DNA of 64,000 bases from Paracyclopina nana (Eukaryota > Arthropoda > Copepoda > Cyclopoida > Cyclopettidae), in assembly GCA_019096065.1 (NCBI GenBank), contig JAGUCH010000001.1:7626001-7690000 (forward strand), in the 5' to 3' direction. The notes under the pieces were generated by a model, which worked only from the letters and a program-made list of their open reading frames with translations, had not been told where the DNA came from and did no database searches. Position 1 is the first letter of the stretch, and each line of letters opens with the position of its first letter. The position numbers were made by a program, and so were the translations under genes. Of the stretch, positions 34,549 to 47,360 are shown piece after piece.

Positions 34549-37500
34549 TAAGCTTATAAGCTTTGACAAATGAGTCTTCGAATACAAAAAGTTTGATTAT
34601 GAAGATGGTTGATGCCAAATCTGATAGCATTTTATGATTAGATGGATTTTTAAAAATTGATTATGCGAATGATTGGCAGTAAATGGAACTGCTTTCTTTG
34701 TTGCTTGGTGAACTGTGCGCATACCACCAGTTTTTTAAGTGGACTGTTGTCCAACCTAAGCAATCGGCTGTACATACGAAAGTATCTCATTAGTAATCTC
34801 GGCCATAAACGTATGCGTTTGCCATATACCGAGCTGTGCATACCGGTGCTCGTGGTTGTGCACATATACGTATAGCTATATGACTGGCTTGGAGCAGTTG
34901 CTCCCGCCCCCCCGCTGATTCGCCTGTCAGGTTGGCCTAACTAATTGTCAATTCCGCCAATGAAAACACAGTCTCGTCCGTCACGTGATCGCTTGCTGCC
35001 CAATCCGGGCACAAATTACACAGTCAGATTAATGGTGATTGGGAGACAGCTCCCTGAATCGAACAAGATCCAAGCTCCCCTTGCCTTGCTTGCTTCTTGG
35101 AGCTTCTAAAAGTAGCTGAGTTGTGGGGAACCGCAGAGCATATGGGGTTAATTTGCTCCCCTGCATTCCTCATTGTTGTTTATCATCGTGTGGAAAAGTT
35201 TGTGATCTTCTTGAAAGAAAATCCTGGTTGTGTTCGCGTTTCCAACCGGGCTTCCCTATGGGGTGTAAAGCGGTCTCGTGCTGAGGGGCCCACCAAACCC
35301 CAACATTGCAATGGTATGTCCGCAATGTGCATGCAATAATAATCATACTACACTCAGATGATGTGTTTACTACGAATAGCCCACGGGGGGCATCATTGCA
35401 TTTTTTGCACTAACCTCAACAATAACAGCAACCTAGCAATGCAGGCAGTAAAGGGTTACCATACGACAATGCATGTGTAGTGTCACAAACAATGAGTGAT
35501 AGATAAAGCAACGTTGATCAGCCTTTCGGTTTTTCATTCGTGTCTCGCATTCAAATTATCTGTATGGGCAGTGCGGTCCAAGGGCTAAGTGGATGCAATG
35601 TTCCATTCAAAGTTTAGGGATTGTTAAATTTTAATGTGACGCTTTACTTTCAAAGCAATTGAATGATCGAACAAGGTTGGCTTGAGCAATCAACGTAGGA
35701 ATGTTTTCTTTAGATTGATTGTGTTTCTGTCCATTAATTTTTGAAGCAGTAGGCTGACTACCAATTTTTATGCAGCTACTTCACAAAATGGAATGGTCAG
35801 CTAGATGAGGAATGGTCATTGGCACTTGGGCTGTGTGTGACGTATGACCGGACCTCATGGGTAGCTGGGCATATGTGATCTGAGAGCTTTCTCAGCTGGA
35901 CACCGATAAAAGCACTTCTGACACCCCTGGCACGTGACCTGCTTGCTCACTTGCGGTCAGAGCTTTTTATCACATCCCAAAATCTGGAAAAATAGACCTG
36001 CTGGTCAGGAAGAAATTCAACTTCCATGAGATTACAACTTCACTCAAGAATGTGATCCATACAAAAAAAACCTTGCTATGACCACGGCTATTGTTTTTGT
36101 GATGCATAATCCTGGAAGTAATAAGCTATTATTTTATTTTTTGCTGCTGTTTCTGATAACTGTTATTGTTATCTATTGCAAAAGTTATTTGGTAAGGAAC
36201 AGCTCCAAGCTGTAAGCCATTAACCTTTGGGGCCAAGCCAATGATTTCCAGCTCAATGACACGATTTCCTTTGGTTGTTGAACGAAATCTTTCTATTCTT
36301 CTGGTTGGCAGAGACGAATGTGGCACCTGCTGCAAAGTTCATTCTCAGCATTAAACAGTTCCACTGCTGGGTTACTTGGCATTAAGCTTGAAAGTTTGGC
36401 TTCAAGAATAATAATAAATCTCCTTGCGCCTTTGAAGGAGTCTGTTGAGTCCCATCACAAGGAAAGGTTTCCCTTGGTGCACACCCAAATTTAAAATAGG
36501 TGTGTGAACGCAAGTTGAACAATTGAGGTTTTCTAGCTCTTTTGACCACAACAACAGCCTTTTGTCAAGGTTCGATTCAGAAAAAGGATGACAAAAAGAG
36601 TGATGAACTTGTGGAGAATGCGTGTTTAATGCGGTGACCCCATTGAGCTGGGAAATACCGCGATTTTCCACAAAAGCAAATTGAATCCATTGTCTCCAGC
36701 CATTGTTGGAATTCTTTCTCAATGTTTCTAAAGTGTTGCAAATCTGCAAGTGTTACGAATAATTTCTCACAACATTCTATCGTAACTAAGTGAAGTGGTT
36801 TAGTTCCTTGGTGAGATTTACCAACCGATGCGATATGGTAAGTTCATAATCATTATTTACTAATTTTTCGCGATTTCATTAAAATATTACAGATGCTTCT
36901 ACCGTATTTTTGTCGCAAAATATAGAGACTTGCTGCATGGTAGCCAGACATAGAAAAAACCGGCATCATACATAGCAAATGAACTGCTCGTGTGCCAACC
37001 CCATAAAAATGTCTCCATAAATAATTAAAGCCATAAATCAATGGTGACGGGGTAAAGCTGGAGCCATTTGCATTCCTCAAGGATATTTTTGTTGCCATGA
37101 TGAGATCAAGTGATAGACATGAAGAGCTGCATACCTAGTTGAGAGAGCCCATAAACAACCAGGTGGTCAATCCCGACGGGTGTCCCACAACGCTGCCAGA
37201 AAAGAGAAGTAAAACAAATGAAAAACATTCCCCTGAAGATTCCTACCTCACGAGGGGGCCTTCTTGGACTTGCAGCAAAACTCATCTGATGCAATTTTTC
37301 AATTGCATTGGCCAGCAACACCTACATACCAAACGAATTCCAAGCTACTATCCAAGGAGATTGAATTCCTCAAACCTGGAATTCTGGGCCTTCTATAGAT
37401 TTCACGCGGCTTTTTTAATAGAAACTGTTGCTAGACTGTCAATCAAGCTCCCTGTAGCATAATTTGTTCACTTCTAATGCAAGAAATGGATGGAGTGGCA

Positions 37501-38172
37501 TGGACTTAAATTGAGCGATGAAATTGCTTCTTGCCTTGCTCAATGGCAACTAGACAGTAAAGTAGCATCTTTTTATCTTCTCGCTGTGTCACTTTTCAGG
37601 CATGCTGTATTGCGAGATGACTGACATGTTGAATTGCTTCTTTTGCCAGCAACATGAAACACCTAGATCATCCATTCATTTTTATTCAAGCATTTCCTTG
37701 CTGGCTCGAAATGAATTTTTTTAGTCGCTGCTTCAGAAGGTCTCCTCTTGCCCAGTAGGAGGTTGCGACATTTCCAAGTGTGCATAATTGCTTGATAAAT
37801 TATTAATGCGCCACAAAAAGAGACTCGCTCACCAACAGGCGATATTACAACCACTTTTTATTTGTCAATTTTGCAATTGATAACGCACTATAAAAGTTAA
37901 ATAAGGAAAATGCAAGTCTTTTTAAAAACGTATTTAGAGATGGGTTTAGCGAAATGGCTACGAATCATATCCAGGAGCATGGGTATGCATGACTTACTTA
38001 CTTAGCTGACTGAAGCTTAGCGTACGTGCAGCATTTTAATGAGTGAATGTAGGTTATCGCATATATTTTTACAGGTTTTTTTCTACATCTTGCCTTTTGT
38101 GATAATTTTCCAACTGTGATGTACTTTTACGCTGATTCACTTTTCCAGCTATAGTTTCTAGGAGATGATTTA

Positions 38173-38584
38173 GGCCTGGATCAGCTGGTCCTGATTGCAG
38201 CGCAATTTCGGTTATAATTTCAGCTGCTGCTTGTAATTGCGCTGCAATTTAAGTGGATCAGCTACTACAGATAATTGCAGTGCAATTTCGGCGAGCAAAG
38301 CAGCGGCGGAACTTTAAGAGTAAAGTCAACCAAACCTTTGCAATTTAAGTTGGCCTAATTTTTGGCCTTATTTGTCATATCAGAGGCTGTTTTTGATAGT
38401 TTAAGCTCTAATGATCCCAATTTTGAATTTGGGTCTTTAAGTTTTACTTTAAACCCGCTAAAGAAGTAATTTTTGCACATAGCAAAAATTGGATTACAAT
38501 TACCAGCTGATCGCTGTTATGTTGACAATTGCATCGCAATTACGGCGCTCAAAATTGCGGTGAAATAACCAGCTGATCCAGGCC
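38173..38584. mobile_element. 412-bp MITE, PIF/Harbinger type
   Basis: Identical 17-bp terminal inverted repeats (GGCCTGGATCAGCTGGT) are flanked by the direct repeat TTA (38170-38172 and 38585-38587). A 3-bp TWA duplication is the mark of PIF/Harbinger transposons. The interior is non-coding and carries repeated sub-motifs: GGATCAGCT is followed by a GCAATTTCGG block at least twice, with inverted copies near the right end. The perfect termini and intact duplication suggest a fairly recent insertion. Confidence 0.88.
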
Positions 38585-41194
38585 TTAGTCTTGCTGTTTC
38601 TCAAGTCATGATGTGGGATTGTATAGCAGGAGGTAGCTTAATCCCATTACGCTTGTCTGGGCTGTAATGACAACTCATAATAGACTTATGTGACGATGAC
38701 AAATGTGCTTTTCTAGCCCCTTTCTCGTGTTTGGATTGGAGCTTGAAGAGATAAGGCCATTGGTCGCCCTAATTTCATTGGAGCCAGCTGCCCTACCTGA
38801 GCAATCAAAGGGGAGGGGCTTTTCCGTTACAATGTAGCAGTGTGTCTTTTTTCTCACCGCGTACATAACTACTTGCACCCTGCCAGCATTATTGTAAACA
38901 TAGTGCCAAAACCCATATATGGGTAAGTAGCTGTGCACTATTATTCCCTTTTCTGATTGCAGTTGTATTGCTGACATTTTCTTTGTTGCCCTCACGAATG
39001 GATCACTTGCACTGTAGATTTTCATTACATAAAATCCTGCTTGTGCTCCCCATACTACGACTTACTAGAACTGTTCCAAAAACTAAAAGGTCCTTATGAA
39101 GATTCTAATCCTGGTAGTTGAGACTTCAGATATGGCTTCTAGGTTGATACCGCAGTCCGATGCATTTCTAATTCTTGGCTAGTGGCTTTAGACATTATGA
39201 TGATAATAAAGTGAATACGAAGTTCATCCCAGCGGCTATGAGTGTGTATACATATATGAGAGTCTGACAAAAAGAATCGTCGAAACACTCAGCGGGATCC
39301 CTTCTCTCCTTGCTGAATACATTTTCAACAACATGGATGTGATGCAAGTTTGGCTGAATAGCTACTTAGGCGAAAAAAGATCGCCACTCTTTGTTTCATA
39401 TGAAGTTAATGATCGCCTCCAATCATCCAGGAAGGAATAATAAAAGTCAAAACTCAAATGGATGTTTTCATGACTTCTCTATGGATAGATCACGAAATCA
39501 TGGCTCAAAGGTTCAAAGCACTGTAATTGATGGCTTGATCTCCTGCTGAGCTGAAGAAATGCCAAGCACTGTTTTTAGGTCCATTTATAAAATATGTTAA
39601 GCAGAGGAGCGGATTCAGCTTTGAGCTCAATTGGTGCAGAGCTTTAAAAACCCTCACTTTAATTCTATTTAATTCAAACAGGGCTTGAGATTATCCAAGT
39701 AGACACGAAAGCATCCAGCCAAAATGTTATGATAAAAATGGGGAAAATAGTGACAGAGGAAATAATGCTTAATTTATGAGTTGCCTCCCGTTGAGAAAAG
39801 GAAAAGGAAAAAATATGGAACCATAACCAGCTACCAGTTAAACTTGCGAAAACCATGAGACTGCAGAAGTTTCTTTCGGCGTCTGCTACAATATGGAATT
39901 CATGTTTTTCTTTCTGTTTGTCTATTTGTTAGCTAAGCATACTGTAATTGCTGCTGTAGCTAACAATAACAGCTTTTGCTTTTATAATTCCGCGGTTTTA
40001 CGACCGAAAGTTCCATAGTGGCATTGGTGCCATAGTAGTAGTCATCATATCCGGCCACTCTATTACAAGCGAGAATATGACGTCGTTCTGACGCCGTTTC
40101 CGCCACGAAATGACACATTGTGCATGTAGAGTACTCTTTATATTTTCTGTGATGATGCTCTTTGCTCGTCCTAGACTTTCATTTGTCACGTCTCAGTATT
40201 ACGGACAGGAGACACTTTTTGTCTGGCGCTTGCTCTGAATGTAGACTCGACAAAAATAGATCATTCTGAGAATACCCATGACAATGTGAACTTAGCATTT
40301 ATTCAGAGAGATTACCAGGTCTTGGTATCATCTTGAAAAATAATTGGATGTGTTTTTTTTTATTAGAAGCTTGACCATAGCTCATTTGGCTCGACCAGGT
40401 GCTGGCTTAGGTAGTCAAACTGTGAAGGATGAGCCGTTGCAAAGTTTAAACCCCTTTGTGACAACAGCGGGAGATGCTTTTGTAGTAGTAAGAACGCGGA
40501 AACGAGGTTGACGCAAGGAAAACAAACACAAATCAGCTTCAACAGCTGACAGATTTCACGGCTATAAACACAACAAACTACTTTACTTGTTAAAAGAAGA
40601 CAATTTCCACCTGGATTAAGCAAACTAGCAACCCTTTGATTCTCCAAGTTTCGCCGCGGGTTAGGAAATTTGCTAGAATTTAGAGTCACCTTATTTGGCG
40701 GTTTAGAAAAAAAGATTTTTTGCTTACTAAACTCTATGAAAACATAGAAATGTTAGAAACCATTAGAAAGCAATTATTGTGAAGGAATATTTTGTGAAAA
40801 ATGCGTTTTTGTGGCCTCATCTTATACTCTAAAGAGGTTCCTTGCTTGTTTCTGCATGAGTGAGCCAGTAGCTAATATCTTTCAGACTGTGGAGTCGCAT
40901 GCTACTGAGACGACTTTTTGTTTTTCTTCATCCAGCTCTCTAATCGCTTCACACGCTTCTTTTATCCGCCATGGCCGCTGTAATGAATAATTAGTATGAA
41001 TTAAATGAAATAAGAACATCTGCTCAGCTTTGATGAACATAGTTTCATCTGCTCACAGCACAAAATTGGAAAACAAGACCAGAAGTCCTAGATCCAATTA
41101 ATTTGATGATGTATAGCCCTTGGGGGCCATTGCTTTTTTCATCAAGAATGAATTTCTTATCTCGGCCATGATAATGTTTCATTTTGTTAGTTAG

Positions 41195-41237
41195 TAACTC
41201 AGCGGTAGCATTTGGGCCTCACGCAGGGATACGAATC
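41195..41237 (+). repeat. Degraded tRNA-like / possible SINE head
   Basis: TAACTCAGCGGTAG resembles a tRNA box A and D arm, and GGATACGAATC, about 30 nt downstream, resembles box B. The region between is too short for a full anticodon arm and the acceptor stem does not close. Best explained as a tRNA pseudogene fragment or a worn tRNA-derived SINE. Confidence 0.35.
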
Positions 41238-43499
41238 ATCGCGTCAGTTTTGCCCCCATCATCGCTATTTTATGGGAATTAAAATGAAGCTAAATTTCCT
41301 TTTTTGTAGACTCTAGCAGTTAGAAGTAATTGAATATTGATGCATTTGGTTACATCCTAGACATAAAAGAAAGCTAAAGCATTTTCGACGGAATTCAAGT
41401 TATCACCTCAAGCCAAGTCCTTGCAACAATACACCTTTTTTACTGAGTCCCCAGGAGCATAAAGTTTGACGCCAAACTCATTTAAGTTTCTGCTTGAGGA
41501 GTTGTCTAGATATCCCATGTACATGTATGAGCGTGCTCTAATGTCCTGTTCATGTTCGCCCAAAACTCCTTAAGAAAATGCACGAAAAACACCTTACAGA
41601 AAGGGGAAAAAATTGTCTTACGAAAAGCGCCAGCTGATACAAGTACAAACAAAAAAATCATTTAATCGCTTTAAAAAGTCAACTTGAAAGTAAACAAATC
41701 TAATTTTGCCAATTTATGGGCCACGTTTTAAGCATTCAGCAAATTCATATTTTACCAAAGAAACGGGAAGAAAGCTACTTTTTCATGAAAAAATGTTGAA
41801 AATTAAGGAAACAAAATAGAAAAATTGCCATTAAAAACGTTGCTCGGCCGCAGCTGAACTTTGAGTTGCAGTAAGCAGCAGATTCTCGTTTCCATTTTCC
41901 AAACCTCACGGCATTAGAGTACATGAACAAGGCACAGGACGCTGCTGGATGAATTGCTAGTATGCTACAGTATTTACTTCATGGCATGCTGAGCCAAAAT
42001 AGGCTATATTGTCTTGATCAGTTGGCCGTCCCATGAAGCTTGATTGAATTAAGCCCCCACCCAGCATGTAGGCCAATTTTTGCATGAAATCAATTTGTTT
42101 TATGGCCAGAATCGCCCCATGTACGACTGAGTTTTGACTTTCGGCTCCAAGCTTCCAGGTAGTCTGTTGTTGTTTCCCGAAAAATAGAATTTTAGCAACT
42201 TTAACATTTGGTCGCTTGTTGTTTGTCTTCCCATACCCTCTTCAACCTGGTCATGCACTCAAAGCTGAATTATATGGGACCTAGCCGCTAATGAAGCAAT
42301 TCTTATTATTATTATTATTAAATCGTCATACGAAGATTGTTATGCATTCTTGAACATTTAATAAGTCGTTTGTTCTTGACTATTTGTCTCCAGCTTGAAA
42401 TAAACAGCTTCATGCTTTCATCTGATGACTTTTTCAAGTGAGGTTTTTCCTCCTGACAAATGCAGTGGCCGTAGGGGGCTCAATTTTCGATTTTCTGCAT
42501 GTCTCCATCATGGCTTTAATTTCCGTGGCTGATAACTTGCAACAGCCATGGCCACGTTGTGTGATCATTGACCGATGAGAGTTCCAAAAAGTCGAGATTT
42601 TGTTTGGTCTGCATGTAGTTAGGCTAGAGTCCCTTTTTGTCTGCTTGACTAAAACTGAGCCAGTGAAATATGATGCTTTGTGTGAAAATCAACATCATCA
42701 TTTGGCTTTGAACAAAAGTCGTTCCCAATAATAGGGACACTGGGTTTTTTGGCGTCCTCAAACTCGAAAAGTAGTGTGTCAATCTGATCAGCAGGACACC
42801 AATTCCAGAGCGACAGGCTGCAATTTTCGCCGCAGGTGAAATTAACAAAACGTAGTAAGTGAAAATAGAGTCGGAATGGATGCAAGTTGTGGGAAAATAA
42901 TGCAACAACAAAGCGGAATTATTTCTCACACTCCAAGCACTATTTTGCAAGCATCTTGTTCGGAAACGCCCAGTTTTTTTTCTGACTTTTGACTCAACTA
43001 GCTCAAATCCCCTTTTCCGAACTCAAAAATTCATAACGGCTTTTCCACTTATGGACTTTTTATTGATCCTGCATGAGATAACTTGGTTTTTCTCAATGGT
43101 TTTTTGGGAAGGCGTGTCGGCGACCCAGTTTTTTCGAACGAGATTGCATCTCTGGAAGGACTATTTTTAAAGCTAATCACTAGTAGTAGTTAGCAATAGA
43201 TGGCTTTGGAGATAACGTAACGAAAACCCGACTGAAGGTGACTCCTGTGGGAAAAATTCCTCGGTATGGCACAAGACAAACGTGTCAACCCAAGATCTGG
43301 TCAGGTAGTAATTACCTAAAGGGGCTGGCCGCTAATAACTTTGGCTGCATCTCGTTCTGGCATCTCGTCCGCCTCTGATCGCTAGTCAATTAATTTCTTT
43401 CTTTATGCACCTATCGAATCATAGTGAAAGCTGACTTCTTTTGCGGCTCTTTTCTCGATTGTCGCGAGTTGATTGCGTGAAAAGAAGCCCCCAAAACTG

Positions 43500-43605
43500 G
43501 AAAGTGCTATTCTTCGGACCCAAGTGACCGCTCCCCCACTGAGTGGGCTCTCCAGGGTCCCTACCGTTCGGGGCGGCCCCGGGCTCCGCGGGCGGTCATT
43601 TGGAC
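43500..43605. other. Isolated GC-rich patch
   Basis: A stretch containing GGGGCGGCCCCGGGCTCCGCGGGCGGTC within very AT-rich DNA. It has several CpGs and short self-complementary parts. Open frames across it are antisense pairs of chance length. It may be an unmethylated regulatory island, the promoter of an unseen transcript or a piece of acquired DNA. Confidence 0.45.
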
Positions 43606-45424
43606 TATGCTGGAATTCGGGACAAAATGACTTACATATCGAATTCCAAGTTTTATTGCTCCCGTGCTTCCATCGAAAACAGCACAACTAGCGGTTGCTA
43701 GAAAGGGTTGTCTCTTTCCAAGAACTTTGCTCTTTTTGCCATAAATAAATGGATGCATGCATGGTTTTTACCGGCATTTATTTCCTCATAAATTCGTTTT
43801 GAGAAGCTGGATCTTGAATTTGATGATGTTGTTGAGTCGCAGTTGTTAAAAAGTTCTCTGAGCCCTCGAGGCCCCGGCCATCAATTTTCATTTCGGTCAT
43901 ATTTTATTGCTGTGGCTCGTTTGAACTTTTAGTGCAGACCGGTAAGCATAAATGTCTTGGCTTAGGTCCACAGTCTATTCAAGTCGGCTAACTGTCATTA
44001 AAACTCAATCCTTTTGAAAGCTGCTGATTTCGATTTCGTAAATTTAGCTAGCAGGAATGAATAGCACTGTTGATATCGATTTTTGGCCCTCCATCCCTTA
44101 AGCAGTAATTGATTGAAATCCAAAGGACATCGTGGATCAGATAAGGGCTGCCTGACAAAAGAAAAAAAACCATGATAAGTGTGCTCTTGAAAACTTTTAT
44201 CCAAAAAATTCTTGCCTAATTGTGGCTGATATCCCGCACGTGGAGCATGTCAAGCCTTAATGCTTGATTGTGAACTTATGTTTGGATTTCTGGATTGTTT
44301 GCCCTGACGGCCTCACATCAACGCGACTGACATATGTCCGGCCTCCCACTGTGCCATCAGGATTGGAGCATTTTTAACCACGACAACGATGACCTAATGC
44401 TAAACTTTAATGGCATTCTTGATAGCCATGCACCTTGCGCTACTCGCATACCATGGATTGATTGGCCGCCTATTCAAGCTAAAAAACTTCCGTGCGTTCG
44501 GGGAAATTTACGGTTGACATCGGCATTTTCGATCTTGATCTCTTGAAAAGTTCATCATTCTTCGCACTTCAGTAGCTGGGACCTTAAAAAACATGGCAAA
44601 AGAATGCGCGTCGTCGCGGAAGACAAACACTGGTAACTTTCTGACTTAAGTTCGTAGCTTCTAGTTCGGCCTTATTCTCAAGCACAGGTTTATTTTAGAG
44701 ATTGTATTAGAGCAGAGGTAAATGAAAATACTATAGAAGCATCATTTCTTGAAAGAGTATATCTGTTCAGGCTTGTGTTTTTTGTTTCTTTTTTTTTTGT
44801 CCAGAATTCTTCTGACCATTTGAAGTGGGCTAGGCCGCATGAATGAAGAACGGTTACCATTCATCCTCGGTGGTTCGCGTACAGCCTCGTCATTCCTGAT
44901 TCAATCTTAAGCTAGCATATTTTTACCTCGTACTTAGCTCAAGAAGTTTCAATCGCTCTTCAGTTTAGCCACGGATTTACAGATAGCAGCCAGTTTATTA
45001 TACAACATAATGTACATGGCCAATTCAAAAGGATTTTCGTTTCGGGTTTTGATTGTTCTTTTCGGCTATTTCGCTAAGAAAAGCGTTGTCGTAATAGTCG
45101 TGCTCACTCGCGGTTGAACCCTTTATGACTATTCATAAAGCAAAATCCCATTGATCCTTTGCACAATATTTAAAACGTGCGCCAAATTTACGAGTGTGCT
45201 AGTACATCTGCGTGCCGGGATTCTTTTTCCTCTCACTTCTTTTCCCCTTAATCGTAAGTATAGCGAGACGGCCATCTTTTTTGCTTAATCATGCAACTAA
45301 GATATTGGCACGGGGCAGATTCCTCGAATACTTTCGTCTAGGTTTACACCAGTGGAGGAAGTTTTCCTAATGTACCTAAAGGAAAACGCCGCCGTCTTGA
45401 GGCGGTAGCCGAACTAATCCATCA

Positions 45425-47360
45425 TTAGCTTTTATTTGTGACGTCAATTTGAAAAACTGGCCGTGGTTTCAATATTACGCTCGGACGGGGAACTAGCGTC
45501 TTGATGGCTTGGCGAATCAGCTCGTTGTAGTCCATGGGCAGGAGCATTCCCCTTAGCAACGTGTCCAGCTCTAAGTGTATGCCGTGGGATAGAATGCGAT
45601 TGTGATAGGCAATGACAGAAGCCCATTTGGGGTTGGTATTGCAAATCTCCCGCACTGTTGCCTCCACGTTCTTTTTGCCCAAATAAGGAAAGAGGTCTCG
45701 CGTGGAAAGGACTTCCTCCTCGTCCTTTTTTGCTTTCACCGTCTTCGCCCGTTTTTTCCTCCTCTCAAGCTTCCGCCGAGTGGGATCCAATACTACCGGC
45801 GGTTTCGCGGCGCCGGCGGCTTTATTAGCCTCGGCCTCTTTCTTCGGATCGACTTTTTTGCTGCTAGAATAGTGCATACATTGTAGATGATGGGACATGC
45901 AACGTCTCCGTTGACAATTTAACTGCAGTTGAAACGTGCAGAAATAACAAATAGTGCAGTGCACGAAGAAGAGTTTCTTTTGATGTTGAACATAAACTCT
46001 TGCTCAAGTCATTAAAATGCACTTGCGGTGATGTCTGTTTCGGTCTACAAATGACCGCATTTGCAGCCCTACTTAAGCAGTTTAGAGTAAATAAATACTG
46101 AGCCTCACTTTTTCTTGGCCGTCGTCTTATTTTTTTCCACTGCAGCAGCGGAAGAAGAAGCTGGCTGCTCCTCTGCAGCTCTAGGCGGAGTTGTTTGCTT
46201 TTTCTCCTTATTTATCTTGCCTTTACGCGCGTCCATTAGCGTACTGACAACCTCCTTGGCCAGCTCTTCGTCCCTATGCTGCATCATTTGACTGCCCCTC
46301 CTACCGTGATCTGTCAAAAGATGCTCAAATTTTTCCCGGTTACTCCGAAACTCCATCAGCTCGGAGTACCATTTGTCACACCTTTTAGTCTTCTTCCGCT
46401 TTTTCTTCACCTTCTTCTTCTTGGGCTCGCCATCCTTACTTGTCTTGGCAGCCTCCTCACCCTCGACCTCCTCCTCAATTTCCTCCTCAAATTCGGTGGA
46501 CTCGTAGTCGGCGTCAAACTCTTTCAGGTCAATTTTGGGAGGAACTCTGAGAATCACCTGTTCTTGGATGCATTTTTAGCTCGTGCAGATAGTTGTGGAA
46601 ATTACTTTACCTGAGAAAGGTCACATTCGTCATCTCGTGGCTGTCGCCTGCGCACTTTGGGCCCGTTTATTTTGGATTTAGCCGATTCTTTGACCTTTTT
46701 GGAATCGCTCTTTGTCTCCTTTTTTCCAGCCACTCCAATTCTCAGTGACTCGTAGCGCTCCCTAAACTTGCAGTTGACAGCGTACGTTGAGTATGTTTTG
46801 TTGCATATCCTCTCTCGCCTGTATTCATCCAGAATCTCCTCACGTTTAATTTGCACCTTTTTCATCGTGGATTTCCATTTGAAAGTGACGAATTTCGGCC
46901 TTGATCGCCTGCTGGCTGAGCTTGAAATGGACGATTCTTTTGACAGTGTTCGCTTCGATTTCATGTTGTCAAAAACAAAGGATCGGCCACAACATCCATG
47001 CTGATTGGTTCCAATATGGCTTTTGTGATCGGAGAAAAGTTGAAATGAGCCATCTGACGCTTTGACGACACTGCCAATCAAATGTCTCTTTTGTGCAACT
47101 TCGTCTTCGTCTTCACTCGGCTGGTGTTGCTCGCCGCAAGTCTCCCAGATGTCGGTAATGGGGGGATTTCTGGAGTATTTTATGCAAGATAGGAGGATTT
47201 GCTTGCCAACGACCATTGCTTGAGAGTCCTTTGGAGTCGTTGTTGACCTCGAGGTCACCAGAGGTGGATTCACATCGATTGAGCTATCTGGATACCACCA
47301 TTCATCAGTCCACATAGTCGCAGCCAAAGCTAGCTGCTTAGGATCTTTCTTTGGAGCCAT
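45425..47360 (-). CDS. Orphan lysine-rich protein, three exons
   Basis: Read on the minus strand, exons 47360-46611, 46557-46109 and 45863-45425 agree in phase (0 and 2; introns 53 and 245 nt) and encode 545 aa. The ATG has a CACAATGG context. The N terminus is neutral with paired tryptophans (MWTDEWWYPD). The middle is Ser/Lys/Arg-rich, followed by an acidic block (EFEEEIEEEVEGEEAA) directly beside a basic one (KKKKVKKKRKKTKR), and alanine/lysine low-complexity sequence. The last 110 residues look globular (LFPYLGKKNVEATVREI, LDTLLRGMLLPMDYNELI). The KEKE-like layout suggests a nuclear or cytoskeletal scaffold, but that is a guess from composition. No signal peptide, membrane helix or known domain. 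AATAAA lies in the last codons. Confidence 0.85.
45431..45436 (-). terminator. Poly(A) signal inside the last codons of the lysine-rich gene
   Basis: On the minus strand AATAAA forms the codons for Asn-Lys just before Ser-stop. If used, cleavage would fall about 10-25 nt after the stop. Confidence 0.5.

Larger units (their letters stand above)
29959..45424. other. Large gene-poor region between the two orphan genes
   Basis: About 15.5 kb, overall AT-rich. Apart from the tentative split gene, the two MITEs, the tRNA-like fragment and the GC patch listed separately, it contains an ATT microsatellite (about 42303-42320) and many chance open frames of 60-116 codons with no start context or domain. 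As the middle of the Zic-to-Zic interval it is a candidate for shared cis-regulatory DNA, which cannot be shown from a single sequence. Confidence 0.5.

Noticed and set aside
38675-39025. 116-codon minus-strand frame next to the MITE
   Set aside because: No recognisable domain or splice sites; not part of the transposon.
43403-43691. Overlapping open frames across the GC patch
   Set aside because: GC-rich sequence lacks stop codons in all frames, so openness is uninformative.
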